Shown here: piece by piece, positions 49,063 through 57,628 of the stretch
Position numbering within the stretch: position 1 is the stretch's first letter
Layout: each line of letters starts with the position of its first letter
Assembly: GCF_021654775.1 (NCBI RefSeq)
Contig: NZ_AP025343.1
Coordinates: forward strand, 6,700,001-6,764,000
Length of the DNA: 64,000 bases
DNA from: Paenibacillus azoreducens
Lineage (GTDB): Bacteria; Bacillota; Bacilli; Paenibacillales; Paenibacillaceae
Reading direction: 5' to 3'
Notes under the pieces: generated by a model
What the model was told of the DNA's origin: nothing
Seen by the model: only the letters and a program-made list of their open reading frames with translations
Database searches by the model: none
Program-made: the position numbers and the translations under genes

Positions 49063-49776
49063 TCAGCGTGACCCACTTTGCAGACCGATGAAGCCGAGCA
49101 TAAGCTCGTTCATGGACATGTCTACCCGGTTGATTGGTATATCTTGTACCGCTGTGCAAATGGCCATTTGATAGGCTGGATCAAACGAAACCATTCTAAG
49201 GGAACGATCCGTATCTACTAATCCTTGCCGGGCCATGCGAAAACTTTCCCCCTCCTTTATCGTTTCAAGCGAGGACAAGTTTTCAGCCAGACCTTTCCCC
49301 GTTGCTTTCACGTAACTCTCCTTCAACGTCCATAACTTTAAAAAATATGTATCCCTTTGATCCTTAGGCTGGCCGAACCATTCATGCAGCTCCTTCGGCG
49401 TTAGACACATTCGGGCTACTCCCTCTTCCGCTTTCCCGATCATCTCGATGTCGATCCCGACAGGTCCTTCAGCGCTGACGGCACATACGACCCATGCATG
49501 GGAGTGGGATACGTTAAAATGGAAGTCCGGAAATTCCTTCAGGGATGGTTTGCCATAACCATCCCTGAGAAATTCCACCCTATGAAGCCCGATACCATTC
49601 ACTTGGCAGGCGACAATCCGCTTCAAAACCGCCGAAACGATTTCGCGGACCGCATCCGCTTCTTTTCGGTATCTGGCCGCTTTATTTCTGACATCCACGG
49701 GCAAATTCTCAAGCGCCTGCTTGAAAACGGCCCGGTCGTACTCATCCACAAGTTTCACGGCATAAATTAGCGCCAT
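49063..49776 (-). CDS. Sfp-type 4'-phosphopantetheinyl transferase
   Basis: About 237 residues from MALIYAVKLVDE (ATG 49776). Sfp motifs are all present: GKP and FNVSHSHAWVVCA (about 85-97), PVGIDIE (about 105, Mg2+ Asp/Glu) and WTLKESYVKATGKGL (about 148). It would load coenzyme-A arms on both carrier domains of the NRPS encoded next. In AusA/AusB systems the transferase is also adjacent. The roughly 590-bp gap to the NRPS start holds the riboswitch, a terminator and two repeats, so the synthetase has a separate control point. Confidence 0.94.
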   Translation of the reverse strand: MALIYAVKLVDEYDRAVFKQALENLPVDVRNKAARYRKEADAVREIVSAVLKRIVACQVNGIGLHRVEFLRDGYGKPSLKEFPDFHFNVSHSHAWVVCAVSAEGPVGIDIEMIGKAEEGVARMCLTPKELHEWFGQPKDQRDTYFLKLWTLKESYVKATGKGLAENLSSLETIKEGESFRMARQGLVDTDRSLRMVSFDPAYQMAICTAVQDIPINRVDMSMNELMLGFIGLQSGSR

Positions 49777-49814
49777 GTCCGCCACCCTTTTTTTTGGGAA
49801 AAGGCCCTCTTCGG

Positions 49815-49970
49815 TTACAGAATCAACCCGAGCTTGCGGGCCTGCTCCTCAGTTAAAATATACTCCTCGTTCGGCCACACCTCATCCTCGTTATATACAC
49901 CGAACATCTTCATTACGTCAATCCATATTCCCTTCTCAACCGCTTCCGCTTGGGTAATGATGACTTTCAT
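49815..49970 (-). CDS. 51-residue small protein next to the PPTase, hypothetical
   Basis: MKVIITQAEAVEKG... to ...EEQARKLGLIL, 51 residues, starting at ATG 49970 with an excellent AAGGAGG. It is acidic, with WIDVMKMFGV in the middle and a repeated E-E-Y-I-L-T-E-E-Q-A pattern near the end. It is not MbtH (no NxEGQYSLWP motif). 38 bases separate it from the transferase start, so they are probably co-transcribed. Function unknown; small proteins with similar endings (LTEEQA-KLGL) occur in Bacillales, as I recall without verification. Confidence 0.8.
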   Translation of the reverse strand: MKVIITQAEAVEKGIWIDVMKMFGVYNEDEVWPNEEYILTEEQARKLGLIL

Positions 49971-50112
49971 GAAAATCAGCCTCCTTGCCGGATATTTATT
50001 CAGCATCCCCGCAAAAAATCCTTTTATCCGCGCCCGATTCTGTCCGTCATTTTGCGGTTCATATGCCTACTATTACCCGTTGTCTGAAGGCCGGGATGAA
50101 ATGGCTTTTATT

Positions 50113-51638
50113 CTAAGCTCGTTTCTGCTTTGGGGCTGCCGAAGGCCCTTGGGCAAATTGCATGCGTCCCGCACCCATCATAGATACCGACACCAGCGCG
50201 AAGAAGACCGGGATCAGCGCCCATAAAAAAGTATGATCCACGGATAGAGATAATGCTGAACTAATCTTTTCCATCACCTGCGGCGGAATCAGCTCCCTTG
50301 CCTCCGGGGTCAGCATGTGCTGCGGGTCGGCGCCTGCCGGCATGTTCCGGCTTGCTGCGCCCAGTTTTTCCGTTAGTTGTCCTTTGAAATCATTACGCTG
50401 AATGATGCCGAAAATCGTAATCCCGATCGTCATCCCCAGCGAACGCAGAAACGAAATCGTCGAGTTAGCCGATCCCCGCTGCCGCATCTCCATGCCCTGA
50501 ATCGCCGACATGCTCAGCACGGAAAAGGAGAAGCCGATGCCAAATCCGGTTATCATCATATACACGGAAAGGATAATCCTGGAAGTATCCGGCGTAATTG
50601 TCGCCAGCAAAAACATACCCAGCAAAAATACAACAGCCGAAAAGATCATGATTCTGCGGAACGACATTTTGGAGGATAACATGCCGCCTACCTGTGAAGC
50701 AACCACGGAGCTAAGCGTCAGCGGAAGCAGGATTAATCCGGAGTTTGTCGCACTTCCACCCATAACCCCTTGTACGAAGATCGGAATATAAACCGCTGCC
50801 GTAATAAACGCCGCTCCATAAAACAGTGCTGCGGCGCTGCTCGCGGCGAACAGCCTTTTCCGGAACATCCCATACGATATTATAGGCTCCGCCGCCCTTC
50901 TCTCCACAAGCAGGAAGACGATAAACAGCAGGGCAAACGCTGCAAACAATCCCATAATAATAAACGAATCCCAGGCATATTTATTGCCCCCGAGCTCCAG
51001 CGCAAACATCAGGCTGACAACGGCCCCCACAAGCGTGGCCGCTCCCCAGATATCGATTTTCTGTTTGGAATGCTCATGCGATTCGCGGTAAAAGAACACG
51101 ACAAGCAAAAACGCGATAAGCCCAAGCGGAACATTAATATAGAAAATCCAGCGCCAATGCCAGAAATCCGTAATATAAGCGCCCATTAACGGCCCGAAAA
51201 GATTCGCTACGCCAAAAACCGCGCCGAACATTCCTGACATTTTGCCCCGCAGCTCCGGTGGAAAAATGTCAAAAATGATCGTAAAGTAATCGGGATAAGC
51301 GCGCCGCCCCCAATGCCCTGGATCGCGCGGTAGATGCTCAGCTCCGCAATGCTGTGGGCCGTACCGCAGAGCATCGAGCCAATCAGAAACACGACGATGC
51401 CGAAGACAAAAAATCTTTTTCTGCCATACATATCGGATAACTTGCCGAAAATCGGCATCCCCGCCATCTCGGCAACCATATAAGCGGAGGTCACCCACAC
51501 GAACTGATCGAGTCCGCCCAAATCCCCGATAATAGTTCCCATTGCCGTCGCCACAATGGTGTTGTCGATGGCTGCAATCAAAATCCCGAGCAGAAGCCCC
51601 GCCACAATGAAACCCAGCCTGTTCTTTTTAACAGACAT
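50113..51638 (-). pseudogene. DHA2-family (EmrB/QacA) 14-TM MFS exporter, frameshifted
   Basis: The N-terminal part (start ATG 51638, AGAGGAGG upstream) reads MSVKKNRLGFIVAGLLLG with AAIDNTIVATAMGTI, motif A GKLSDMYGRKR and IQGIGGGALIPI, then runs out of frame near 51285. The next frame continues without loss as FTIIFDIFPPELRGKMSG to the end at 50113. One missing base in ATTACTTTACG explains the break; with it restored the protein would be about 508 residues and complete. Either a recent inactivating mutation or an assembly error. Its start is 26 bp past the bactofilin operon and the small protein/PPTase genes follow, so it may export the NRPS product. Confidence 0.85.
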
Positions 51639-51664
51639 CCTTGTTTTCCTCCTCTTCAGCGTTG

Positions 51665-52390
51665 TTACGAACCGATTTTTGCCGATTGGGACACCGATGA
51701 ACCTTGGTCCTGCTCGAATTCATCCCGGTATTCAACCAGACCGATCCGGCAACCGCCGCCAATCATGACTCTTCTGCCGCGGACAACGGCAGCCCTGGTA
51801 TTTTCCAACACGATGGTATCGCCTTCGATCGTTTCGGCCGTCAGAGCACCTTCGGTACCGGGAATGAACTTCCCGATCAAGGGCAGACTATAATGCTTTT
51901 TCACCGTAATTTGCCCGCCAACCAGCTCACGCATCCGGCTATGGCCATAAAGCTTCAAATCCACTTGCTCCGCATTTAGCATGCCGTTAACCTCTACGCT
52001 TCCCTGCACCTTCAGCTCCTCCATCTCGCAATCTGCATTGACGTGAAGTTCGCCGGTAATTCTAGCCTTTTCGACTGACATTCGCCCGCCAACAGCCAAC
52101 TCGCCGGTAACGGATATACTCTCTGCCGTAAGCTCGTTTCCGACCCTAAGTTCCCCTTGTATCTTTACGCTGCCGCTGCTCATCGTTTCAGCAACCTTCA
52201 TTGTGCCGTTACAGGATGTATTCCCTGCATGAAGCGAACCTTTTACCTCGCTATTTCCCAGACATTTGAATAATTCGCAATGCGTATCGCTATTGATGAC
52301 AGCGTCACCCATAATTTTGACATTATCAAAAGATCCGCCGTTCGAATGGCTATTTCCCGTAATTTTCATATCGCCGCGTCTTGTCGTCAT
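51665..52390 (-). CDS. Bactofilin-like polymer-forming protein (YhbF-like)
   Basis: About 241 residues from MTTRRGDMKITG (ATG 52390, AAGGAGG upstream). Built of many short beta turns with alternating Gly and hydrophobic residues (GSVKIQGELRVGNELTAESI), a right-handed beta-helix as in bactofilins. The last third contains VVRGRRVMIGGGCRIGLVEYRDEF, which recurs almost identically in the neighbour (IVRGNNVRIGEGCKIGRVEYKQQL), so the two are paralogues. B. subtilis BacF (YhbF) sits in the same yhbD-E-F order. Likely a cytoskeletal or membrane-organising filament. Confidence 0.85.
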   Translation of the reverse strand: MTTRRGDMKITGNSHSNGGSFDNVKIMGDAVINSDTHCELFKCLGNSEVKGSLHAGNTSCNGTMKVAETMSSGSVKIQGELRVGNELTAESISVTGELAVGGRMSVEKARITGELHVNADCEMEELKVQGSVEVNGMLNAEQVDLKLYGHSRMRELVGGQITVKKHYSLPLIGKFIPGTEGALTAETIEGDTIVLENTRAAVVRGRRVMIGGGCRIGLVEYRDEFEQDQGSSVSQSAKIGS

Positions 52391-52424
52391 TTGTTTCCAA
52401 CCTCCTTTTGAAATCCTGCCATGT

Positions 52425-53144
52425 TTATAGCTGGTGAGCGGATCCGATTTGGGCATCGGCATCCCGCTGCAATTGCTGTTTGTATTCCACGCGTCCGATT
52501 TTGCAGCCTTCGCCTATCCTTACATTATTGCCCCGCACAATTTCGGCATCGGTATACTCCAGGTCCACTTCATCGCCTTCAATGGTATGCGCATGCAGCC
52601 GGGCCGAAAGCGCCGGCACAAATTGCTCGATGACACTGTATTTTTTCGCGCGCCTAACCGTGATCGTATCCCCGCCGATCTCCTGCACTCTGCATGGCAT
52701 GTTCAGTTTGACATCCACCAAACCGGCATTAAGCAGCCCGTCAATGCTGAATCCGCCAAAAACTGAAAACACCTCGCACCCTACATCTTCCCTCGTTTTC
52801 AGGTTCCCGAATATTTCCACCTTTTCGCCGATCAGCCCTCTGCCAACCGACAACCGTCCGTTTACGGTCAGAAGCTCAGTGCAAACCACTTGTTCTTTAA
52901 GCGTCGCCATCCCGTCAAGAACCATACGGTTCGTATTGACATGGCCTTCCACCGTCGCTGTTCCGTTGACCGTGACGGATTCGCTTTGCAGCGCTCCTTC
53001 GATCGACATCGTCCCGTTGCTGTCAAGGGAAATACAGCTTGTGTCCCCCTTGATTTTGGCCATTCCGTCCGTTCTGACATGCGAATAGCTGCCGCCTTGC
53101 GACTTGCCGATGCCGGAGATTCTCAAATCGGATTTTGATTCCAT
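52425..53144 (-). CDS. Bactofilin-like polymer-forming protein (YhbE-like)
   Basis: 239 residues, beta-helix repeats through most of its length (GTMSIEGALQSESVTVNGTA and similar). Its GGAGG ribosome site lies within the last codons of yhbD (stop 53148), so translation is coupled. 34 bases separate it from the second bactofilin-like gene. The B. subtilis pair BacE/BacF is implicated in flagellar assembly and motility, an interesting fit with motAB and a chemoreceptor nearby, but this is inference. Confidence 0.85.
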   Translation of the reverse strand: MESKSDLRISGIGKSQGGSYSHVRTDGMAKIKGDTSCISLDSNGTMSIEGALQSESVTVNGTATVEGHVNTNRMVLDGMATLKEQVVCTELLTVNGRLSVGRGLIGEKVEIFGNLKTREDVGCEVFSVFGGFSIDGLLNAGLVDVKLNMPCRVQEIGGDTITVRRAKKYSVIEQFVPALSARLHAHTIEGDEVDLEYTDAEIVRGNNVRIGEGCKIGRVEYKQQLQRDADAQIGSAHQL

Positions 53145-53147
53145 GCT

Positions 53148-53786
53148 TTATGCCTCCATTTCGTTTAACTTCAGTTTTAACTCTTCGATGGATGCAGCCA
53201 GGGACAGCCGAAAAACCCATTTAACATCCTTGTCAAAATAAATCTGTTCCGCCGATTCCGTCAGAAACAGCAAGGGAACGCCCATTTTCCGGATCAGAGC
53301 CAGCTCGCACGGTTTGGCTGCCAAATCGCCGTAATGCTCCCTCATAACCGCAATCAGCATTTTGCCTTCTTCTCTCGTGATTTCTCCGCCTTGCAGCAGC
53401 TTATGAAGCACATAAACCGTCAGGATGTCGTTAAAGGACAACAACTCCTTCTGTCCCATCTCTTCTTCAAACAATTCCAGCGAAAAAATCGTAACAATGT
53501 TACGTTCTATAAGTTTGACAGCAGACATCGATTCAGCACCCAAATTTGGTGAAAACATATCCGCAAGCTCATCCAGGGACAAACCATCCTTCATATTTTT
53601 AATGCGTTCGATCCGCTGCAATATTTTATCCCTCGGAAAGAAGGTTTCCTGGCCCGTAAAAGAAGATTTGCGGACAAACCATTCTTCGGGTATCAGATTT
53701 TTCCGCTTCCAGCGGTACAATTGTCCGTAGGAGATCCCTGTCAGCTCCAGCAGTTCCTTTTTCGAAATTAGATCTTCTTCGTTCAT
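53148..53786 (-). CDS. YhbD-family DNA-binding protein (DUF4004, MerR-like HTH)
   Basis: About 212 residues from MNEEDLISKKELLELTG (ATG 53786, GAGGAGG upstream). An N-terminal MerR-type helix-turn-helix (about 6-65: SKKELLELTGISYGQLYRWK, then RKSSFTGQETFFPRD) is followed by a helical region. First gene of the YhbD-bactofilin operon. A dyad within its own promoter spacer suggests autoregulation. Confidence 0.88.
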   Translation of the reverse strand: MNEEDLISKKELLELTGISYGQLYRWKRKNLIPEEWFVRKSSFTGQETFFPRDKILQRIERIKNMKDGLSLDELADMFSPNLGAESMSAVKLIERNIVTIFSLELFEEEMGQKELLSFNDILTVYVLHKLLQGGEITREEGKMLIAVMREHYGDLAAKPCELALIRKMGVPLLFLTESAEQIYFDKDVKWVFRLSLAASIEELKLKLNEMEA

Positions 53787-53807
53787 GACGCCGCCTCCTC
53801 GCAAAAT

Positions 53808-53836
53808 AATGTAACATAACATTGTTACGTTGTAAA
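53808..53836 (-). promoter_or_regulatory. Promoter and dyad operator of the yhbD operon
   Basis: On the minus strand TTTACA (53836-53831), 17-base spacer, TACATT (53813-53808). The dyad GTAACATAACATTGTTAC (53811-53828; arms GTAACA/TGTTAC) fills the spacer and touches the -10. The spacer is normal length, unlike the 19-20 bases of MerR-activated promoters, so repression is more likely than untwisting. Confidence 0.65.
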
Positions 53837-53975
53837 TCAGCAAAATCAAAATTTTTTAAAAAATTGGGAGTATGCACGGAAATAAGCTGTCTTGATCTTG
53901 CGGAGGAAAACCGTAAGAAGCCATTAGAACCGGGGAACTTCTGATTCGTTCCAGTGCGGAGGATAGAATTCACTT

Positions 53976-54018
53976 GAAAAAACAATAAGAGCAGAACGCT
54001 GACGCGTCTGCCCTTGCT
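53976..54018 (-). terminator. Terminator of the mannoside operon
   Basis: On the minus strand AGGGCAGACGC-gtca-GCGTTCTGCTCTT is followed by ATTGTTTTTTC, 29 bases after the GH38 stop. Confidence 0.85.
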
Positions 54019-54046
54019 GTTTTTGTGGATTGATTGGTGCCATGCT

Positions 54047-56485
54047 TTAGGCTTGGATGCGCCAAACCGTAAATCCGGAGCTCAGCGCCCGACACTGGCC
54101 GATGGCCTGTTCCGCCGTACGAACATCCCCACTCCATTCGATGGAATAGCGGAATTCGTAAAACCCGCCCAATGTCGCTTTAAAATTGGTTTCCCAGTAG
54201 TTGCTCATAGCCCAAACATACAGATCGCGTTCCGTCTCTTCGTTTTGTTGGGTATGAAGCAGGCGTTTGCCGTATTCCAGTGAGCCTAATTGAACGAGCG
54301 GGGTATCCGGCGTTGCAATCGTGAGGGCGCGGTTTTCTCCTACAAAGGCTAGCCCCTCCTGGATGCAATAGTAGTCAAGCAGCGTTCCCGGGAGCTGATC
54401 GACCCATGGGCGAATCGGTGCTCCGGCTTTATCCAGCCACAATGTCTCGTCATGCGGCATTCCGGACGTAAACGGCAGGGAGATATACACATTTTCCGGT
54501 TCCCACACGCTGTCTTTATGAAAACGTACGGATACGTCGACTCTGCAGGACGTGGCATAAAGTTTCAGGAATACCGAATAACAGCTCATGCCGCGTGTTT
54601 CAAATTGCAGTTCTACCACCCCGAACAACGGACCGTTCGAGATGATCTTAGCCTTCGCCAGACGCCCTGCGGAGCGCTGAACGTTCAATCCCTTGCGGTT
54701 CCGGCCCATTGCGCTGCGCACGGCATACATGCTGCCTGATACATCCATTGGCGTCACTTCATATACAGGCGTGAACGCGCCATGCTTTCGGTCCTTGCGT
54801 ATCAGATCTTCGCCCGTTTCCTTGATCATCCAGGATACGATCCCCTCTTCGTTCCAGCTGATTTTTACGTACGGGGATTCGGCGGCATGCTGCGAAATGA
54901 CGCATGTTTCTTTGGCCTCGGCTGACGGGTACATATCCTCGATGTCATAAACCGTATCGGCGCCGACCAATTTTATATTGCTTGTCGTTTTCGCTTTCGA
55001 GATTTTCGCCGGCCGGATGAAATATTGTTTTTGTTCCCCAGGCTGTAGATCCACCTCAATCGTAGCGCACTGAACGCCGGACTGATGCGGAACAACCTGA
55101 CCGGTGCTTTCGTCAACCACTTCCATGCCGTCCTTGAAGCGCTCGTTTTCAAAGCCGTCCCATTCGAAGTCGGCAAGCTGTCTGGATGCCTGCTGCTCCG
55201 TGTTGACCACGCGGTAACGGAAAGCACGTCCGGGGTGCAAGAGCGATCCGCCCAAGGCGTTTTGCACTTTGTCCAGCGCCCCGTGCGCCAAGCGGCTGGC
55301 ATTGGCTGCATAAGCCAGCTTACGCACTTCAAGCATCTGCACGTTCCAGTGCCATGGCGAATGAACCGAGGCATGAAATCCCCATGTATGCTCGGCATAC
55401 ATCACGAGCTGCTGCTCGATGTCTTGCAGCTCCTGACGGCTGATGATTTGCTGCCGAGGGTCCAAGCTTTTGATCTTACGCAGCGTCCGCTGGGCATCCT
55501 TGAAAATCTGGGTGTGCATCGGCGTGGAGCCTACCCCGTCCGACCACCAATCCGGCCAATCGCCCCGGTATACCGGAATTTCTACATCCTGTTTCTTCAA
55601 ATGGCTGAAAAAACGGCTTAACGTGGCCATTTCCACATGGATTTTGTCCCCATGCAGCTCATTCCACGTCCGAATGGCATGCGCGATTTCCCCGTTCGGC
55701 GAGCCGTTGTCCGTAGCTAGTCCCGATATCATTACCGGAACGAAGTCGTAAGGATACCCTTCCTCTTCCAGCTTGCTCAGATACCGCTCGATGCGCGTCT
55801 TCATGATCTCTTCCCGGTTGTCCACGATCGCCGGCGTATGGAATTCGTCCCGGATCATGTAACTGCCGACGCCGTCCGGACAAATGCCGAGTTCATTCCC
55901 GAACATGTAGTGCTCCCCGTTCCATACGAGCAATCTCTCTCCACCCGGCGTTTCCCACCAGAACGGAACCTGCTTGCGCCCCAGCGCAAACATGCCGTGA
56001 TGCGTATGAATGCATGAAAACAGATGCTGAATGCCCGCGTCCAGCAAGCTTTTCGCGTAACCCCAGCTGTAGCCGTTAATGTCGGCGGTCATCGCCGAAT
56101 CTACGGGACATCCGATCGAACGACCGTACTCTGCCGCCTTGGAATGAATGGAACGGAGCAGGTCCTCATCGGCCAGTTCGGTCATGTTGAGATAAGTGCC
56201 CGATAATTCAATATCTCCCTGCCGAACCGCCTCTGCAAAATCGCGTTGTTCTTCGCTGCTTGCCTCTCTAAGAAACTGCTCAACCGCCCAAAACGTCTCG
56301 CAGGTCCATTTGAACCCTTTCCATTCGTCGCGTTTTCCGGATCTTATTTCTTTGGAGATGTTGACGGCCTGGCGGATAAAGTCCACATGGTACTGCTCGA
56401 TCCGCTCCTGTCTTTCCGTGTAACCGATATCCGTATGCGAATGGTGAATCACAAAAATGCGCCAATTCCGGCTTGGTTTACTCAT
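54047..56485 (-). CDS. GH38-type alpha-mannosidase family protein
   Basis: About 812 residues from MSKPSRNWRIFV (ATG 56485, GGGGGATG upstream); a longer frame to 56674 only reads through a repeat. The N-terminal catalytic part has the metal motif HHSHTDIGYT (about 14-23) and DINGYSWGYA (about 130), the probable site of the nucleophile Asp. Later parts are beta-rich, as in GH38 C-terminal domains. The usual GH38 nucleophile context (D-x-FGHS) is replaced by DINGYSWG, so the specificity may differ from classical mannosidases. No signal peptide: it acts on imported sugars or glycoconjugates. It follows a ROK kinase and a mannose-6-P isomerase gene. Confidence 0.82.
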   Translation of the reverse strand: MSKPSRNWRIFVIHHSHTDIGYTERQERIEQYHVDFIRQAVNISKEIRSGKRDEWKGFKWTCETFWAVEQFLREASSEEQRDFAEAVRQGDIELSGTYLNMTELADEDLLRSIHSKAAEYGRSIGCPVDSAMTADINGYSWGYAKSLLDAGIQHLFSCIHTHHGMFALGRKQVPFWWETPGGERLLVWNGEHYMFGNELGICPDGVGSYMIRDEFHTPAIVDNREEIMKTRIERYLSKLEEEGYPYDFVPVMISGLATDNGSPNGEIAHAIRTWNELHGDKIHVEMATLSRFFSHLKKQDVEIPVYRGDWPDWWSDGVGSTPMHTQIFKDAQRTLRKIKSLDPRQQIISRQELQDIEQQLVMYAEHTWGFHASVHSPWHWNVQMLEVRKLAYAANASRLAHGALDKVQNALGGSLLHPGRAFRYRVVNTEQQASRQLADFEWDGFENERFKDGMEVVDESTGQVVPHQSGVQCATIEVDLQPGEQKQYFIRPAKISKAKTTSNIKLVGADTVYDIEDMYPSAEAKETCVISQHAAESPYVKISWNEEGIVSWMIKETGEDLIRKDRKHGAFTPVYEVTPMDVSGSMYAVRSAMGRNRKGLNVQRSAGRLAKAKIISNGPLFGVVELQFETRGMSCYSVFLKLYATSCRVDVSVRFHKDSVWEPENVYISLPFTSGMPHDETLWLDKAGAPIRPWVDQLPGTLLDYYCIQEGLAFVGENRALTIATPDTPLVQLGSLEYGKRLLHTQQNEETERDLYVWAMSNYWETNFKATLGGFYEFRYSIEWSGDVRTAEQAIGQCRALSSGFTVWRIQA

Positions 56486-56568
56486 AAGTACATCCCCCAT
56501 CACAGATTTAATAAAATGCATATCAAGGTATTTCTCCTGAAACTGAAAGCAGTAATTGACATTACGCG

Positions 56569-56710
56569 AGGTGGCCGCTGCGGTTACCGATCGTTCTTCC
56601 GATCGCTGTTGTCTCCAAATTTCTTTTATTATAAGTTTCCATAATGGTAGAAATCCGAAGACAAAGGCGACCACTACCGTTTCTTCAGATCGATTCCGTC
56701 CCCTTCGCTA
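56569..56710. repeat. Dispersed repeat family B, copy 2
   Basis: Same ends as 8019-8198: GTGGCCGCTGCGGTTACCGA, then CGATCG-ttcttc-CGATCG, and at the other end TTTCTTCAGATCGATTCCGT followed by CCCCTTCGCT. The interior is an imperfect palindrome (TTGTCTCC..ATTTCT against AGAAAT..AGACAA). Its right edge overlaps the stop codon of the ROK kinase gene. Confidence 0.75.
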
Positions 56711-57628
56711 CTTTCCCTTTCCCACGAAAAGCCGGCACGCCCCTCTAAGTGCGCTCAGCGACATATCCGCTGCAATCCGGACCGGAACGTTATCCATCCG
56801 ATCCGAAACGAAAAGATCCGCGGATTTGGCGATTTGCCCGCCGATGACGATGGCATCCGGCCGAAAGGACCGGATAAAGGGAAGCAGCGCCTCTGTCAGC
56901 CTTTCGCCGAACTCGCGGAACAACTGCACGACTTCCCATTCTCCGGCACGAGCCCTGCCTGCGAGCAGCTTCACGTCTTCATCTCCTGCTGCCATTCGCG
57001 TGATCCCTCTCTCTTCGGCGAGCCTGACGATCCCCCGGCGCGAAATATAATCGTCCAACACCCCGTCCCGGTAAGGCAATCGGTACAACCAACCTTCCTC
57101 CGGAACCCCTTCACCTCTTTTGACCAACCGTCCGCGGCTAATGAAGGCTGAACCCAATCCCGTACCGATCGTCAAATACATCGTTCTTTCATCGGACCGC
57201 CCCGCGCCAAAGGCGTATTCGCCAAGAGCGAACAAAGCCGCATCATTTTCAATGGCAACAGCCGGGGAACCGCTCCATCTCCCTTTCAGTTCAGGAATAG
57301 CGCCCATCCGGGCCGTTAATTCGTCTTTGAGATTGACGCCGTATAAGGCCTCAAACTTGTTCAAGCCGCGGGTCAGGCAAATCCCCCGATCGTAATCGAA
57401 TGGGCCCGGGAACGCGAGCCCGACGCCTCGAATGGCGTATTCGGACGGAACCCGTTTCCCCTGCATTTCAATGAGTGCAGTAAAATGCCGCAGCAGCGCC
57501 TCCTTCGTATCGCCCGATCTGGCGGGATAAACCGCAACATGGTCCAAGATGCTCCCGTCGCTGCGGACAATGCCGGCCTTCACATACGTGCCCCCGACAT
57601 CAAAGGCCAATACGACGCGGTCATTCAT
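56708..57628 (-). CDS. ROK-family sugar kinase
   Basis: 306 residues. The ATP site is FDVGGTYVKAG (about 9-19) and the catalytic Asp is in AIENDAALFALGE (about 126). The zinc motif CxCGxxGC typical of many ROK proteins is missing at about 170, where RLVKRGEGVPEEGWLYR stands. No HTH, so a kinase, not a repressor; it could phosphorylate mannose to feed the isomerase. It overlaps the isomerase gene by 8 bases. The stop codon coincides with the edge of a family B repeat, so the natural end may have been altered by its insertion. Confidence 0.88.
   Translation of the reverse strand: MNDRVVLAFDVGGTYVKAGIVRSDGSILDHVAVYPARSGDTKEALLRHFTALIEMQGKRVPSEYAIRGVGLAFPGPFDYDRGICLTRGLNKFEALYGVNLKDELTARMGAIPELKGRWSGSPAVAIENDAALFALGEYAFGAGRSDERTMYLTIGTGLGSAFISRGRLVKRGEGVPEEGWLYRLPYRDGVLDDYISRRGIVRLAEERGITRMAAGDEDVKLLAGRARAGEWEVVQLFREFGERLTEALLPFIRSFRPDAIVIGGQIAKSADLFVSDRMDNVPVRIAADMSLSALRGACRLFVGKGK

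Noticed and set aside
49815..49970. MbtH-like NRPS helper
   Set aside because: The 51-residue protein lacks the NxEGQYSLWP-type motif and the conserved tryptophans of MbtH proteins.
51275..51300. Programmed frameshift in the DHA2 exporter
   Set aside because: No slippery heptamer, stimulatory stem or conserved reason for frameshifting; a simple one-base loss explains it.
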